Below are positions 23,491 to 37,308 of a stretch of 64,000 nucleotides of DNA, in pieces. Every line of letters starts with the position of its first letter. Position 1 is the stretch's first letter. This stretch comes from Diogma glabrata (taxonomy: Eukaryota; Arthropoda; Insecta; Diptera; Cylindrotomidae). The stretch lies in the NCBI GenBank assembly GCA_963693315.1, contig OY856187.1:381413460-381477459 (forward strand). Reading direction: 5' to 3'. Below the pieces are notes generated by a model, which was not told the origin of the DNA, did not search any database, and saw nothing but the letters and a program-made list of their open reading frames with translations. Made by a program: the position numbers and the translations under genes.

Positions 23491-23584
23491 CGTAAATACA
23501 TAAATATGACATAAATTTTAATGTACCAACACAACCCACTATAAAAAACAACCTATTAAATAATGTTACAGAAATAAGATTTGA

Positions 23585-24928
23585 GAAAAATCTATCCCTT
23601 AAAATATTTTAGCCGAATGCCCGTAGTGTATTGCATAAAAAATATGATATTGAATACTTTCTTTTAAGTATAAAGCATAAGATTGACATAATAGCAATAA
23701 CAGAAGCCTGGTTAAAACCACAAACCGTAAATTTTTTCAACATTGGTAACTATACTGGTATTCACTTCTAAAGGAGTGATGGGTATGGTGGATGCAGTAT
23801 ATTAGTTCACAATTCACTCAATTTTAAGACTACAAATATAGTAGAGAGTAGCATCGCCAATATTGTTACAATTGAATTAATACAACCAAATAGCTCACAA
23901 CATAAATTTACAATCACAAATATTTATAGAACTCCAAATTATAATCAGACTGATATCAATAAGTTTTACAAATTACTTGAAGCACAATTATATATAAATA
24001 ATTTGAGAAAAACAAACATAATAGTTGGTGACTTTAACATAAATATAATCAAAATGGATACCTCTTATTCAAAACATAATATTGAATTACTCACGGCCAG
24101 TGGGAATTACTTATGAAGCTCACAGCCTACACGAAATGATAGCTGCTTAGATCACTGTATAGTTAACAAACTACATCAAAACATAATAATAAACCAGGTA
24201 CCATATAACAGATTTGATCATATTATATTTTATGAATTCTTATCATACACACAACCGAGGCAAATAAAACAATCAAAACAGATTCAATTTATTGATAAAA
24301 ACAAATTGGCAGACAAAATAAATGAACAAGACTTTGAAATAGATAGAAATAATGATTTAAATTCAATATATAATGAGTTTATATCAATTATACAATCTGT
24401 TATAATTGCTTGTACCAAAAAAATTAAATTAAAGTATAATAAAATAAATTATCTGCCGTGGATTGATAGAGAACTTTCAGAAATGATCAAAACTAAATCA
24501 TATTGGTATATCAAAAAACGAAAAAATCCTAATGATAATCACATGAAAATGCAATACCAAATCTGGAATGAAAAATTTTCTAGCTTAAGAAAATCGAAAA
24601 TGAAGGAATACTTTTTGAATAAATTCAATCAAGCAAATGATCCTAGAAAACGATGGAACATCGTGAAAGAATTGATGCAAGGTCCCCCAAATTTTAAACG
24701 TAATGAAATATTTGAAAACATTGACACGACAGAAGATAAATTGGCTAAGTTAAATGAATTTAACAATTATTACAGTAATATTGGAGAAACTTTAAGTAAA
24801 CAACATCCTCATAAACATTATGTTCTATCCAAAGACACTGATAAAGAATTTAATTTTAAACCAGTTACTGACCAACAAATTTGCATTACTATTAAAAATT
24901 TAAATAATTCAAAATCAACTGGTTTTTA
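23585..24928 (+). pseudogene. Non-LTR element A, ORF2 N-terminal part (APE endonuclease, linker)
   Basis: The endonuclease begins around PNARSVLHKKYDIEYFLL (23611), followed by DIIAITEAWLKP, GGCSILVHNS, TNIYRTPN, NIIVGDFNIN (about 24020) and SCLDHCIVN. These are standard APE motifs, with stops at about 23772 and 24114. From 24306 a clean 207-codon frame covers the EN-RT linker (LPWIDRELSEMIKTKSYW, NDPRKRWNIVKEL) and reaches LNNSKSTGF, the first RT block, where TAA interrupts at 24927. About 55-60 residues normally following are missing; the frame resumes at 24943. Confidence 0.85.
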
Positions 24929-24942
24929 AGACATTCAAACTC

Positions 24943-25656
24943 ATGTCATTAAAAAGGCCGATTAATTTATTACCAATTGATGAAAAAATTCTTGAAAACA
25001 TTGTTAATGATCAGCTGACGAATTATCTAGAAGAAAATAACATAATATTCAAACAACAATATGGATTTCGTCGACAATCTGAAACCACAACAGCACTTTT
25101 TGATATAACTGCTGATATACAAAATAGAATTGATAGAAAAAAATTAGTTGGAATAATTTTTTATGATCTTACCAAGGCTTTTGATACTGTTGATCGATCA
25201 ATATTACAAGTGAAATTATTTGAAATAGGAATTAGTGGAAAAAGTTTAAAATGGTTTGAGAACTATTTAAAAGAACGATATCAATACACAACATCTGAAT
25301 CTATACAAAGTGAGCTATCATCTGTTAATTTTGGAGTACCACAAGGCAGTGTTTTAGGACCAACTTTATTTAGTATATATATTAATACACTAAAACATCT
25401 AATATTAAATGGGAAAATGTATCTATATGCGGATGATATAGCAATAGTATATGATTCAGATGATCTAAATTCTTTGCAAAACCAAATGAATAACGACTTA
25501 AACATTATATTTGAATTTGAATGGATGACTCTTCATAAATTAACAATCAATACCTCTAAAACGAAATATATACTATTTAGAACTCATAACTCTATTGAAC
25601 TTAACCTTACATATAATAATGAAAAAATTGAAAAAGTTCTGAATTTTGTTATGTAG
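24943..25656 (+). pseudogene. Non-LTR element A, reverse transcriptase domain
   Basis: RPINLLPIDEKILE joins directly to the end of the previous piece, showing a small deletion with frame change. Then QQYGFRRQSETTTAL, IFYDLTKAFDTVDRS, GVPQGSVLGPTLFSIYIN and YADD (25426-25437, the catalytic aspartates) follow in canonical order, ending with the thumb-side TINTSKTKYILF. The frame is lost after KIEKVL at 25640 because of a 2.9-kb insertion; the continuation is at 28568. The catalytic motifs look intact, but the protein as a whole is broken. Confidence 0.9.
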
Positions 25657-28556
25657 ACTGGAGTATGATAACGTAGTGTAGTACAGTCACTGATTCATGT
25701 AGTTTGTATTTCCTCTCATATCACAATTTTACCGATCACCCATAGTTCATAATAGTTTCTCATTCGTCCACAATCTATAGTCATATTTTCATATAGGTTC
25801 CGTTAAATAAATTAGTTCTTAGCATAAAACCATTAACGATAATATTTCCTTTATAATATCCTATTATTGACTCGCACTGCGTTTTCACCAGCTTTACTTC
25901 ACCATACTACGTAAATTTGAATTCTCCGGGCACTAACCGTAATTGCCCTGAATGTTTTCAAACCTCAAACAGCTGTGCATATTTGTCCAATCGTCGCAAT
26001 AGAAAAAAATTATTATCCTACAATTAGTTATGTATTCGATATCTTATATGGATATTTTTTATCAATTTATCTTTCCGTTATAGATCTGAGTTTTACTGTA
26101 ATACTATTGTAAACTATTGTTTCGTAACACGTAAACATCATAAAGTCGGTTAAACTTACGTTTAATCTATTTTACTACCTTTTCGTTGTGAATGCGTTGG
26201 AAATAACTTATTTCGTGAAATCATCTTACAATGTTATGTATTACAAAGTAACCAACAGTTTTTTTTTGAAACGGAAAATGTACTAACATTTATTAACATA
26301 ACATAAATTAATATAAATTTCCTTTCAACAGAAACACTTTGTCGAATTTTTCGATATTAAAAATCCTATAAAAGAGATGGATATATGATTTTTTGGTCTC
26401 TTAGTTTATTCTTTTCCTATTGGAATTTTGTGCGTGTTTTACGTCTTTGAGTCGAATCTTAAAAACGTGTCAGTAGAAAGGTTGTCGGTACATGTTAGAA
26501 AATATCATTGCTTGTTTCTTGTTATTTTATATTAAATAGAAAATATTTTTAGTGTATTTATAAAATTATTATTATTCCGTCCAATTCTGGTTTCTCAAAT
26601 ACTTAAATTTGTTAATTTTTCGGTGATATTTTTCTTAACTAATATTTAATGTGTTTCGAATTTGAATATATGTATTTATTTTTTTTGTTGACTGTGCAAA
26701 AAGTTAATTTAAAGTTTAATAAAAAAAAGTAATATTTATATATATTTCAAATTAATTAATTGTTATTATGCAATTTGAATAATGCAATTTCATTAATATA
26801 CAAAAAAATTAATGTTGGTTGATAGTGTTTGTGTGGAGTGATACAATTTGTTTGCTTGTTCATATTACATTCCATCGTTGACGGGCTCAACATTTTATAT
26901 AAAATTTGCGAAAAGGATAGGATTCAATTATAATAAAAACAATTATTAATTTTATAAATTACTGAACTTAATAGCGCAACTTTTATAGATAATTTTTGCT
27001 ACTACTATCGCCTTTCCAACATATTGCAACGCAACATTAATATAAGATTTGTGCTGTTATTACCGTGTGTTGTTTCAACGCAACATTGGTATCAAATTTG
27101 TGCTGTTGCTACCGTATATTTTACATATCCAACGCAACATTTCTATCAAATTTTTACTAGTACTACCGTATTTCACACAACATTTCTACAAAACTTTTGC
27201 TGTTACCATCGTATTTCAACGCAATATTTTTACAAAATTTATGTTATTTTCTTACAACCATTGCCTGATTGATTTCAACGTAACATTTATACAAAACTTT
27301 GGATATTACTATCGTATTACTTATTTCAACGCAACATTTGTTTCAAATTTTTGCTATTACTACTTGTTTCAACGCAACATTTGTGTCAAAGTTTTACTAT
27401 TACTACCGGATATTATACATATTTCAACTCAACATTTTGGTAACTTTCTGGTTGTCTGCAGAATTTCAACACAGCATTCAAGTATTATTTATACAATTTT
27501 ATCCGTAATACTTTACCTGTTGGATAATTCATCGCCGATGGAGGGCTAAGGCCGTAAGACTTTGAAGCCTGGAGGATTAATTATGGGGTGAGTGAACTTG
27601 GTTTATTTTAATTACTTTTTTTACCTAGAAGTGTGAATGCCCGTGAACAAGTGATTGAATGAGAGCTTGCTTGTCGATGTGCGTGTGTGTGTGAACTGAC
27701 GATGCGTGTAGCGAACATTCAGTCTAAATTGGAAATGTTTTTGCTCCGAGGTAACATCTCGTTTTCCAAATATTTTTTTTTATTATATTAAATTATATTA
27801 CCTAAATTTATTAATTCATATTTTTATTAAAAATCAATCCCAAACCGACAAAAAAAAACAAATTCTTGTCATGTTTTATATATATTAACCGTATTATACA
27901 TTAACCAACTGTAGACTACAGGTATTTAATTAAACTGGTTTTGAAATATTTATTTAACTTACAAATACAATTATAGCTTTTTGGGAGCTGTAAATAATTT
28001 TTTTTGGTACTTTCGTATGGTTTCAAAAATTGTTGAAATTGCTATTAATAAAGAAAAAGGGAAATAAATAATAAAGACTTCCAATATAGCGTGCGACGTT
28101 CTCTAATGCTCTAAGATTCGATTCACGGTTTACCATCAATGGCAGTGGTTTACGAGCTGTATCATATTGATCAGATGACAGCAATACAACTTAATTTTGA
28201 TTACTACCACCGGCATTTGCTGCGGGTCTTAGAGCTCAATTGTCTTGCTTCGCAGTCTGAGTATGTGGGTGAATGTTAGCATGTATGAAGTGTGAGTGTG
28301 TGGGCGTGTGGGAGTGATTGTGGGGGTTGGACGTGCTGATCGTGGTTCTTTCGCAAAAGGGGTCGCCAGAGTCTCCTTTTTTCACTTGTATTTTTTTCCA
28401 TTTCTGTATATTTTCGTAAATTGCGTACATTTCTGCATTTGTGTTGAAGCAGCAGGTATTATTCTATCAAACCCACGATGACTGAGCTTTAGTCGTTACG
28501 GCGTTATATCACTCTAGGTACGCATCCTGCTATGCCATTCTCATTGGTTCGCCAAT
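25641..28556. mobile_element. 2.9-kb insertion of unknown type within element A
   Basis: It separates KIEKVL (25640) from HYNFKYLGIYFDND (28568) of one ORF2. Flanking 11-mers GAAAAAGTTCT (25630-25640) and GAGAAAGCTCT (28557-28567) differ at two positions and could be a decayed target-site duplication. Near the ends GGAGTATGATAACG and, inverted, AGAGTGATATAACG are weakly similar. The last bases form CTCATTGG-TTCG-CCAATGAG, a perfect 8-bp stem. Inside are AT-rich DNA, a tandem array (26965-27480) and a GTGTG-rich patch (28255-28330), with no recognisable transposase or pol. Superfamily unknown. Confidence 0.65.
26965..27480 (+). repeat. Degenerate ~50-60-bp tandem array (CAACGCAACATTT units)
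   Basis: About nine units built as TTTCAACGCAACATTTNTATCAA, TTTTGCTATTACTACCGTAT with variable spacers. The overlapping ORFs here (up to 166 codons with QRNI/FKFLLLLP-like periodicity) arise from the repeat and are not supported as genes. Confidence 0.8.
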
Positions 28557-29176
28557 GAGAAAGCTCTTCATTACAATTTTAAATATCTTGGAATATATTT
28601 TGACAATGATATGAAGTGGGAGTTGCAATTTGAACACATAAAAAACAAATTAGTGCCATTAACTGGTATATTTAGAAAAATTAGTAATAATTTACCAACG
28701 GATTTAAGAAAAAATATTTTTTACTCAATGTTTCAGCCGTACATTCTCTATGGAATTGTGATATGGGGTAATAATTATAAAGAAAAACTTCAAAGTCTAC
28801 AAATATTACAAAATCGTGCTATAAAAAATTTATTTTCCTTAAATTAGAGAACATCCACTGCTGAAATTCATTCAATATATCAAATATTGCTAATACAAGA
28901 TTTATATAAATTAAATGCAGCTAATCACTGTAATAACATCATCAACAAATTAATACTCTCTAATACCAAAATAAATTTTCTAAACTCAGGCTATAATACC
29001 AGGAGTACTGGTTTCTTGATAAGAAATATAAAAATTTATTCTCAGAGTTATGGCGAATTTTCGGCTTTATATGGTGCAATCAAATGCTACAACGATTTAA
29101 CTGAAAAAATTAAAATTGAGAACACAGTTCAATATAAAAAGGTGCAAGCGGCACGTATATCCGGTAGAAATAGGTA
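28557..29176 (+). pseudogene. Non-LTR element A, ORF2 C-terminal part
   Basis: Resumes at HYNFKYLGIYFDNDMKW (28568), the block after the RT palm, then FYSMFQPYILYGIVIWGNN, LQSLQILQNRAIKNLF and, after a stop at 28845, the LYKLNAANHCNNIINKL and YNTRSTGFLIRN blocks usual near the end of ORF2. A TAG at 29175 ends the frame. Continuity with 24943-25640 on the same strand shows both belong to one element split by the 25641-28556 insertion. Confidence 0.85.
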
Positions 29177-30278
29177 GATTTTGAGATCAGACAGTTTTGT
29201 GTGCCAATAGAATTTGATGTATCAGATTAGTTTAAACAACACAAACTAATTTAAAACAGATATCGAACAAATTTTAAAAAGAAAATTAGCTACATATAAG
29301 CAAAACTATATCTATCCAATTTCGCAACAAACAAATATAAAATCTACCACAGAACATGTGTGTGACAATTTATGACACAAACCTACGCTATACCATATGT
29401 CGTCCAATTACTGCAAAATATCAAAATAGTTTATTTCTATGAAAAAAAATTAATTCCTTTTATTCAAACCTTTTTAATTTTTTTTCATTTGACTGACAAC
29501 AAGTCAAATGAAAAAAATTTCTTTTTCTATTCTATTTATTTCTTTTTCATTGACTGACAACAAGTCAAAAACCTCTAACTGCAGAGGTTTATGTTTATAA
29601 GAAACAGATTAAAATGTTTCCACAGATTTTAGATTTATGAAGTTTTTAAAAATATTAGTATCCAAACGGCCGTAATAACGGATTAAAAAAACGAATTTTT
29701 TTTCTAGTATAGTGCCTCTAGTTATTTAACCATGTGTCAGAGTTTTCTGATTAACGAACTTGTCCAAGAAATTAATAAAACACACATGTTTACGGAAGGT
29801 TTTTTGATCTGGCTCCACAAATGCGACCGTGAGAGTGCCGGTTGATTCAAACGCATTTTGTGTTATACAAGCTTTTTTGTTGGAGCCGCTCACTCAGAAA
29901 CTTCCAACTGCAGAGGTCTTTTTTTTAAAAGAAACTGATTAAAAAGGTTTCAAAGATTCTAAATTTATGAAGTTTTTTAAAATATTAGAATCTAAGCGGC
30001 CGTTATAACGAATCTAAAAAACAGAGTTTTTTCTAGTATAAAGCCTCTAGTTTACAATTACTTTTGAAATTATGTTTTTTTTCATTGTTCTACTTGATAA
30101 TAGTTTGTTATTATTGTTATTATTATTTTTGTTTATAATTGTTTTTTTTATTTCACACAACACTATTAGAATTTTTTTTCTATATTATATTATATTATAT
30201 TCCTGTTCAATTTTTGTATACAGTCCCCAAGAAACGTCAGGTTCAAGGACAACAACTTTGAATAAAAAAATAAATAAA
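29177..30278 (+). repeat. Element A 3' region with an inserted two-copy repeat, ending in (AAATA)n
   Basis: After ORF2 the sequence is AT-rich and ends TTGAATAAAAAAATAAATAAA at about 30258-30278, the short-repeat tail style of CR1-like elements. Within it, two direct copies of about 170 bp (29565-29730 and 29893-30060) share AACTGCAGAGGT, AAGAAAC(A/T)GATTAAAA, CGGCCGT and TTTCTAGTATA, spaced about 330 bp. A smaller duplication, GACTGACAACAAGTCAAA, lies at about 29488 and 29551. The duplicated block may be a later insertion. Confidence 0.55.
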
Positions 30279-32922
<2,644 letters not shown>

Positions 32923-33384
32923 AAAGTCTATGCCATCTTTTTTCAATTACACCATTTTTTTCTTATGTTACACCGTTAAAAATTATTTCAAAAAATTAAC
33001 AGGGTACATTTTTAAAAACTTTGTTCTAATACCTATTCAACGACATATCATTTATGAAAATCGATTCAGTAGTTTTTCTACAATCGCTCGTCAAAATGCA
33101 CTCACATCACAAAATAACAAAAAATTGAGGGTACCCTGTGAAGACCCCTGGTCGAAAAAAAAAATTCTAAGAGAACTCGTATTTTTTATTTATCCAAGAC
33201 TATCCATAAACAAAAAATAATCAAAATTAAAAGGGGTTAAGTCAAAATTTCCCAAAAATTTGCTGAACTTGCGTGAAATTGCTCATATACATAAATGGGG
33301 CATTCTTTGCAACTCGGAGAGGGGGTCTTCAGAATGGGTTTAGGTTTTTCATTGTATCTTGTTTCCAATTTCGTGTGCCCATTT
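32923..33384. repeat. AT-rich repeat sequence with a 120-bp direct-repeat partner
   Basis: 33163-33285 matches 32580-32702: TTTATTTATC(A/C)AAG, CTATC(T/C)ATAAAC, AATTAAAA(A/G)GGG and TTTGCTGAACTTG are shared. GAGGGTACCCTGTGAAGACC at about 33127 is a distinctive non-coding phrase. The 112-codon ORF at 32882 is not recognisable as a gene. Confidence 0.55.
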
Positions 33385-33527
33385 TCAAAATTCAAAATGG
33401 CGGAATAAATATGGCGGATATAGGCTTACGGCCTCACTCTGAAAGTATAGCAATTCCGCTGCCAGCACAAATTTAAAATATCAACATATGCATTCTTCGA
33501 CGAAGAATGTTGGTAATTTATTTATTT

Positions 33528-33574
<47 letters not shown>

Positions 33575-34155
33575 TTCATTCATTTATTTATTTATTTATT
33601 TTTTTATTTATTTATTTATTTATTTATTCATGTATTTATTTATTTATTTATTTATATTTATTATATTTTTATATATTTTTATTTATTTTTATTTATTTTT
33701 ATTCAGTTATTTTATTTATTTTTATTTCTTTATTTCTTCATTTCTTTATTTCTTTATTTCTTTATTTATTTATTTTGAAGAATTGTTGAAAATTATAGAA
33801 ATCATTTTTTTAAAAAATCGGCTAATATATACCAAAAGATTATTATGGAAATTATATACAAAACTTCTATAATTTCCAAAAAACATCTCCAAAGTGCAAT
33901 TTTCCAGGTTTTTTGTAAAAAGTTCATGAAGATTCAAAATTGTGGAAGAAAATATAAAAACAGGGGAGATTTGTTATTTGTTCATTTTTTTAAACCACTC
34001 TGAATTTGAAACTACTTATAATTATCAACATTCTAAGTAAAACAACACATCTGTTGATATTTTAAGTCTGTGTTGTTAGCCAAATTTCTATACTTTCAGA
34101 GTGAGGCCGTAAGCCTGTAGCTGCCATATTGATTCCGCCATTTTATATATATATT
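33385..34155. mobile_element. 0.77-kb TIR element around a (TTTA)n microsatellite
   Basis: Left arm 33385-33490 and right arm 34045-34155 are inverted copies sharing AAAATGGCGGAAT, AGGCTTACGGCCTCACTCTG, AAAGTATAG and TTAAAATATCAACA. The interior is dominated by TTTA repeats (33515-33775). No coding capacity: Tyr/Leu/Phe/Ile-rich ORFs at 33488 and 33507 are microsatellite translations. Confidence 0.75.
33515..33775. repeat. (TTTA)n microsatellite
   Basis: About 260 bp of TTTA/TTTATT repeats with scattered substitutions. Confidence 0.95.
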
Positions 34156-34743
34156 TGTGAAAGAGAAGAAAACGGTACTTTTTGAAATCACTATGTTTGA
34201 ATAATTAAAATTTTAAAAAGTCATCTAAAAATATGAATATTAAAGTAATATTTTTATAAGGCGTCACTATGTACCTTTTAAACAAAAAAATTCATTAAAA
34301 TCGGTTCACCCGTTCGATCACAATTTTGAAATGAAGTCAAGTGATTCCATGAATTTAATTTATATTGTTATCAGGAGTCTAACTCGCGATTGTCTCACAA
34401 AGTGAAAATAAATTTCCACAAATCAAACTCGTGATTGATCCATGTGCACGTTGAAGCTTGCACATAAATTAAAAATGATCAGATAGGCCTAATTTTGATA
34501 GGTCGGATTTTATACAACCAATATTGGCAAGATCATTCAAAAAACAAAATAAAATATTTACGTTATCGTTACGTTTTACGTTATTGTCACGCAAATGAAT
34601 TTTTAAAACGTTACGGTAGTAATTATTATTCATAACGCTACCTAATTTCGTTATTTCGTTTTTACGTTACGTTACGAGTACATATCGTTTTGCAACACTG
34701 CTTGTGATGCAAAAACCGAATTCCACGCGTTTAGTCAGCATCT
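34156..34743. other. Unassigned AT-rich DNA, probably the 5' side of a hAT remnant
   Basis: Contains a diverged CGTTACGTTA-type patch (about 34560-34680) and TTTTGCAACACTGC at 34688. No coding signal. Confidence 0.35.
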
Positions 34744-35170
34744 ATGACAAGGCTACATAACGTCGCTGTGTTACTAGATCCAAATGCATTTGTTAATGAA
34801 AATTTCATTGTCTTAGAAAATAAAAAAATGAATCGGTATTACTTTCATCGAAGAAATTTGTCACTAAAATTTTCCACATTTTATGAATTGTGTATCAAAT
34901 TAACTCTGTTTTTTGCAACATTTTTCATTAAGGATTTTTGTGGAAAATTATCTGACGCTAAATGGATGACTACTGCCCCTTCTTTAGATTCCAATTTATT
35001 TGAACTAAAAAGTTAAATAAAGTAATTTGTATTTTGAGATCAATCTCAACGTCAGTTGGAATTGAGCGCGTCTTTTCTAAAGTTGGCTTGGTACATAAGA
35101 AACTTCTAAGCCTATTTATATGGAAAAAGCTGGGCAATTAGTTTTTATTAATCCACCAATGAATGGTACA
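34744..35170 (+). pseudogene. hAT-family transposase, C-terminal dimerisation region remnant
   Basis: A 90-codon ORF (34744-35016) contains LSDAKWMTTAPSLDS, then the frame changes. At 35049-35100 the sequence reads TSVGIERVFSKVGLVHKKL, and after a +1 shift near 35118 MEKAGQLVFINPPMN. The order (S)xxxERxFSxxGLxHxxL then EKAGxLxFI is the signature of the hAT C-terminal dimerisation domain. Two frameshifts and the lack of upstream catalytic regions make it a dead fragment. No TIR was found for it. Confidence 0.7.
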
Positions 35171-35919
35171 GTTTGAAATACACATGAAACCAATGGTTTT
35201 GAGTTTTTTTAAATGCAAATATATATTTTAAATTGAAATAAAAATATATTGCTTTGAAATTCAAAATCTTGTTGTTTTTAATCTTTTGTTAAAGATTATA
35301 CTATTTCACCCAACCAACATTCTTATGATGATGATATGAATATTGTAGTTCGTAATTTACCCTCATCAAAAACTCTATTTCACATAAGTCACATAGGTCA
35401 CAGATTTCTTACCATAATTAAAATTTCTGAAGTTTATGTTAGCCAATAAAGACAAAAATATGTCATTAGCTTGAGGGATAAATTACTCTTCGACATCTTG
35501 GGACAACTATTTGAGTAGCTTCTGAGAATTTTCAAGAAATCTAGAGAATCTTAAAAAAGATCTTAAAAGAGAATCTTACCGAATCTCTTGAGAATTTTCA
35601 AAAAATCTTGAGTATATTTAGACATACAGAGTTTCTTCAGTCTTCTTTAATCTAGGGAATCATGAGAATCTTGAAAATATGAAAAGAATCTTGGAAATCT
35701 CCAGAGAACCTTTAAATAATCTTAGAATTTTTAGGATACCTATTTTCTATGTGATTTCCCACTCTAATTAGATATTTTAGTTTAAAACAAAAAACGAATC
35801 TTCGTACAAAAACCGAGTCCGTAGTATAAAATATATTTAAAACAAAAAAAACTTTTTTCACAATTTCTGCGCCCGAGCGCGAGCGCCTAGTTCGAATACG
35901 CCTTGTACCTGTACTGGTG
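35171..35919. other. AT-rich DNA with degenerate GAGAATCTT repetition
   Basis: Between about 35515 and 35735, AGAATCTT/GAGAATTTTCAA phrases recur irregularly (an old simple repeat). GCGCCCGAGCGCGAGCGCC at about 35869 is an isolated GC-rich patch. No gene recognised. Confidence 0.45.
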
Positions 35920-36265
35920 AGGGTTATAGCTTATGAGTGCTGACGAATGAGCTCTATTCAGTCAACTCTATGCGAGGAAGACAGTGCGTCACATAATCAA
36001 CGAATAAGCCACTAGCTGGATTATTGGCAATCCCATTTTAGTTTTGTTTCTGCAAATGTTTAAAACAAATTTGTTTTTTATCTCTTATTTTATTTTTATT
36101 TTCTCCATCCTATCATGAAATATTGACCTCTGTCATAACATAACCCATGTTGTGGAGGGACCTGGTCTTAAAAAACTTTGTGTTGTTATGACACATATTG
36201 ACCGGTGACATATATTGACCCAATTCCAACAACACAACACATTTTATTTAAAAAAAAACAAATAT
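35920..36265 (+). repeat. Rep-P dispersed repeat, 3' two-thirds
   Basis: Matches 42835-43361 in order: GATGAACT(C)TATTCAGTCAAC, ACATAATCAA(C/G)GA, GCTGGA(T/C)TATTGGCAA, TTTTAGTTTTGTT(T/C)CTGCAAA, CACATATTG and CACATTTTATTTAAAAAAAA. It ends in an A-run like the other copies. More diverged than the 42.7- and 44.1-kb copies. Confidence 0.8.
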
Positions 36266-37308
36266 TTTAACATCCAAACCTTATTTAGAAAAATTAGGTT
36301 GCTTTGTTTTTTAAAAATATTTTTACTAAAAATTTTAGTTTTAATATATATTTATTTTTCGAGAATTTTTTGAGTGCTATTAGATCTAAGAAGAGTTTTT
36401 CCAGACTTGTGTGAAAAATTGTGTTATGGAACTTCAATTGCGTTTGGCAAACCCATACGCACTACTAGTAACAAAATATACCTTTTCTCCCACTTACTTT
36501 TTTTTTTAAATGAAAACTGAACTTACTGGAATTATTAAACTTTTTAAAATAATATCACAGAAACTTCATAGTTTAATGTTCCAAGTTGAACTCGCCGTGT
36601 CAACTAGAAAAAATAACGAATTTCTGTAACAGCAAAACAAAAACGATATATGCTTATCAATAAAAATATTGTATGTTTTGTTTAAATCAATATTTTAACT
36701 ATAAGTTTTGTACGATTTCGCATTTACGTGTTTGAAAACATTCTGTTGCGAGTTTTGAATAACATTTTTTTATGTACACAATCTATCTTTTAATCAGTTG
36801 CAGTATGTACGAGGAATTATTACTAGGTGACAAACATACGATAAAAAGAATAATTATTTTGATGGTATTGTATTTAATGGATATAAGTTAAAAACGACAT
36901 GAGGTGTGTTAGTTATGTCATTTTTCGTATAGATCAAATTTAAAATATATTCGGATTGAAATCTCAGGTTCCGAGAATCGGAATCAATCGTTTGTGGGAA
37001 AGGTTGAAAAATGCATTGATTCATATATTTTTAGTATTAAGTAGAGATATAGGTCGATCAATTCGTCTATTTTCTTTTTTGGTTAACAAAAATAACGTCA
37101 ACAACATATTCTAACATCTGTAAACTGTATATAAAACCTAAATTTGTTGTAATTCTTTTCAAATTCGTATTCTTTTCAAATCTTCTTTTAATTCGATTAA
37201 GAGGCCTTACATAAGATGCTAGAAGATAGGGAGCTCTCTTCACATTATGAAAGTGAAAGAAAAAAATTCAAAAATTTGTTACTTTAGACTATAGAAAAAA
37301 TTAATGAG
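36266..37308. other. Unassigned AT-rich DNA
   Basis: About 1 kb left of the heptamer satellite; no gene, TIR or repeat partner recognised. Confidence 0.35.

Noticed and set aside
27024..27549. ORFs up to 166 codons with repeated QRNI motifs
   Set aside because: All follow the underlying tandem repeat and overlap each other in different frames; interpreted as non-coding minisatellite.
28100..28150. tRNA-like box B (GATTCGATTCAC) near a TGGCAGTGG stretch
   Set aside because: Box order and spacing are wrong and no cloverleaf could be drawn; not a tRNA or clear SINE head.
33488..33872. Phe/Tyr/Leu/Ile-rich ORFs suggestive of membrane proteins
   Set aside because: Direct translation of (TTTA)n microsatellite.
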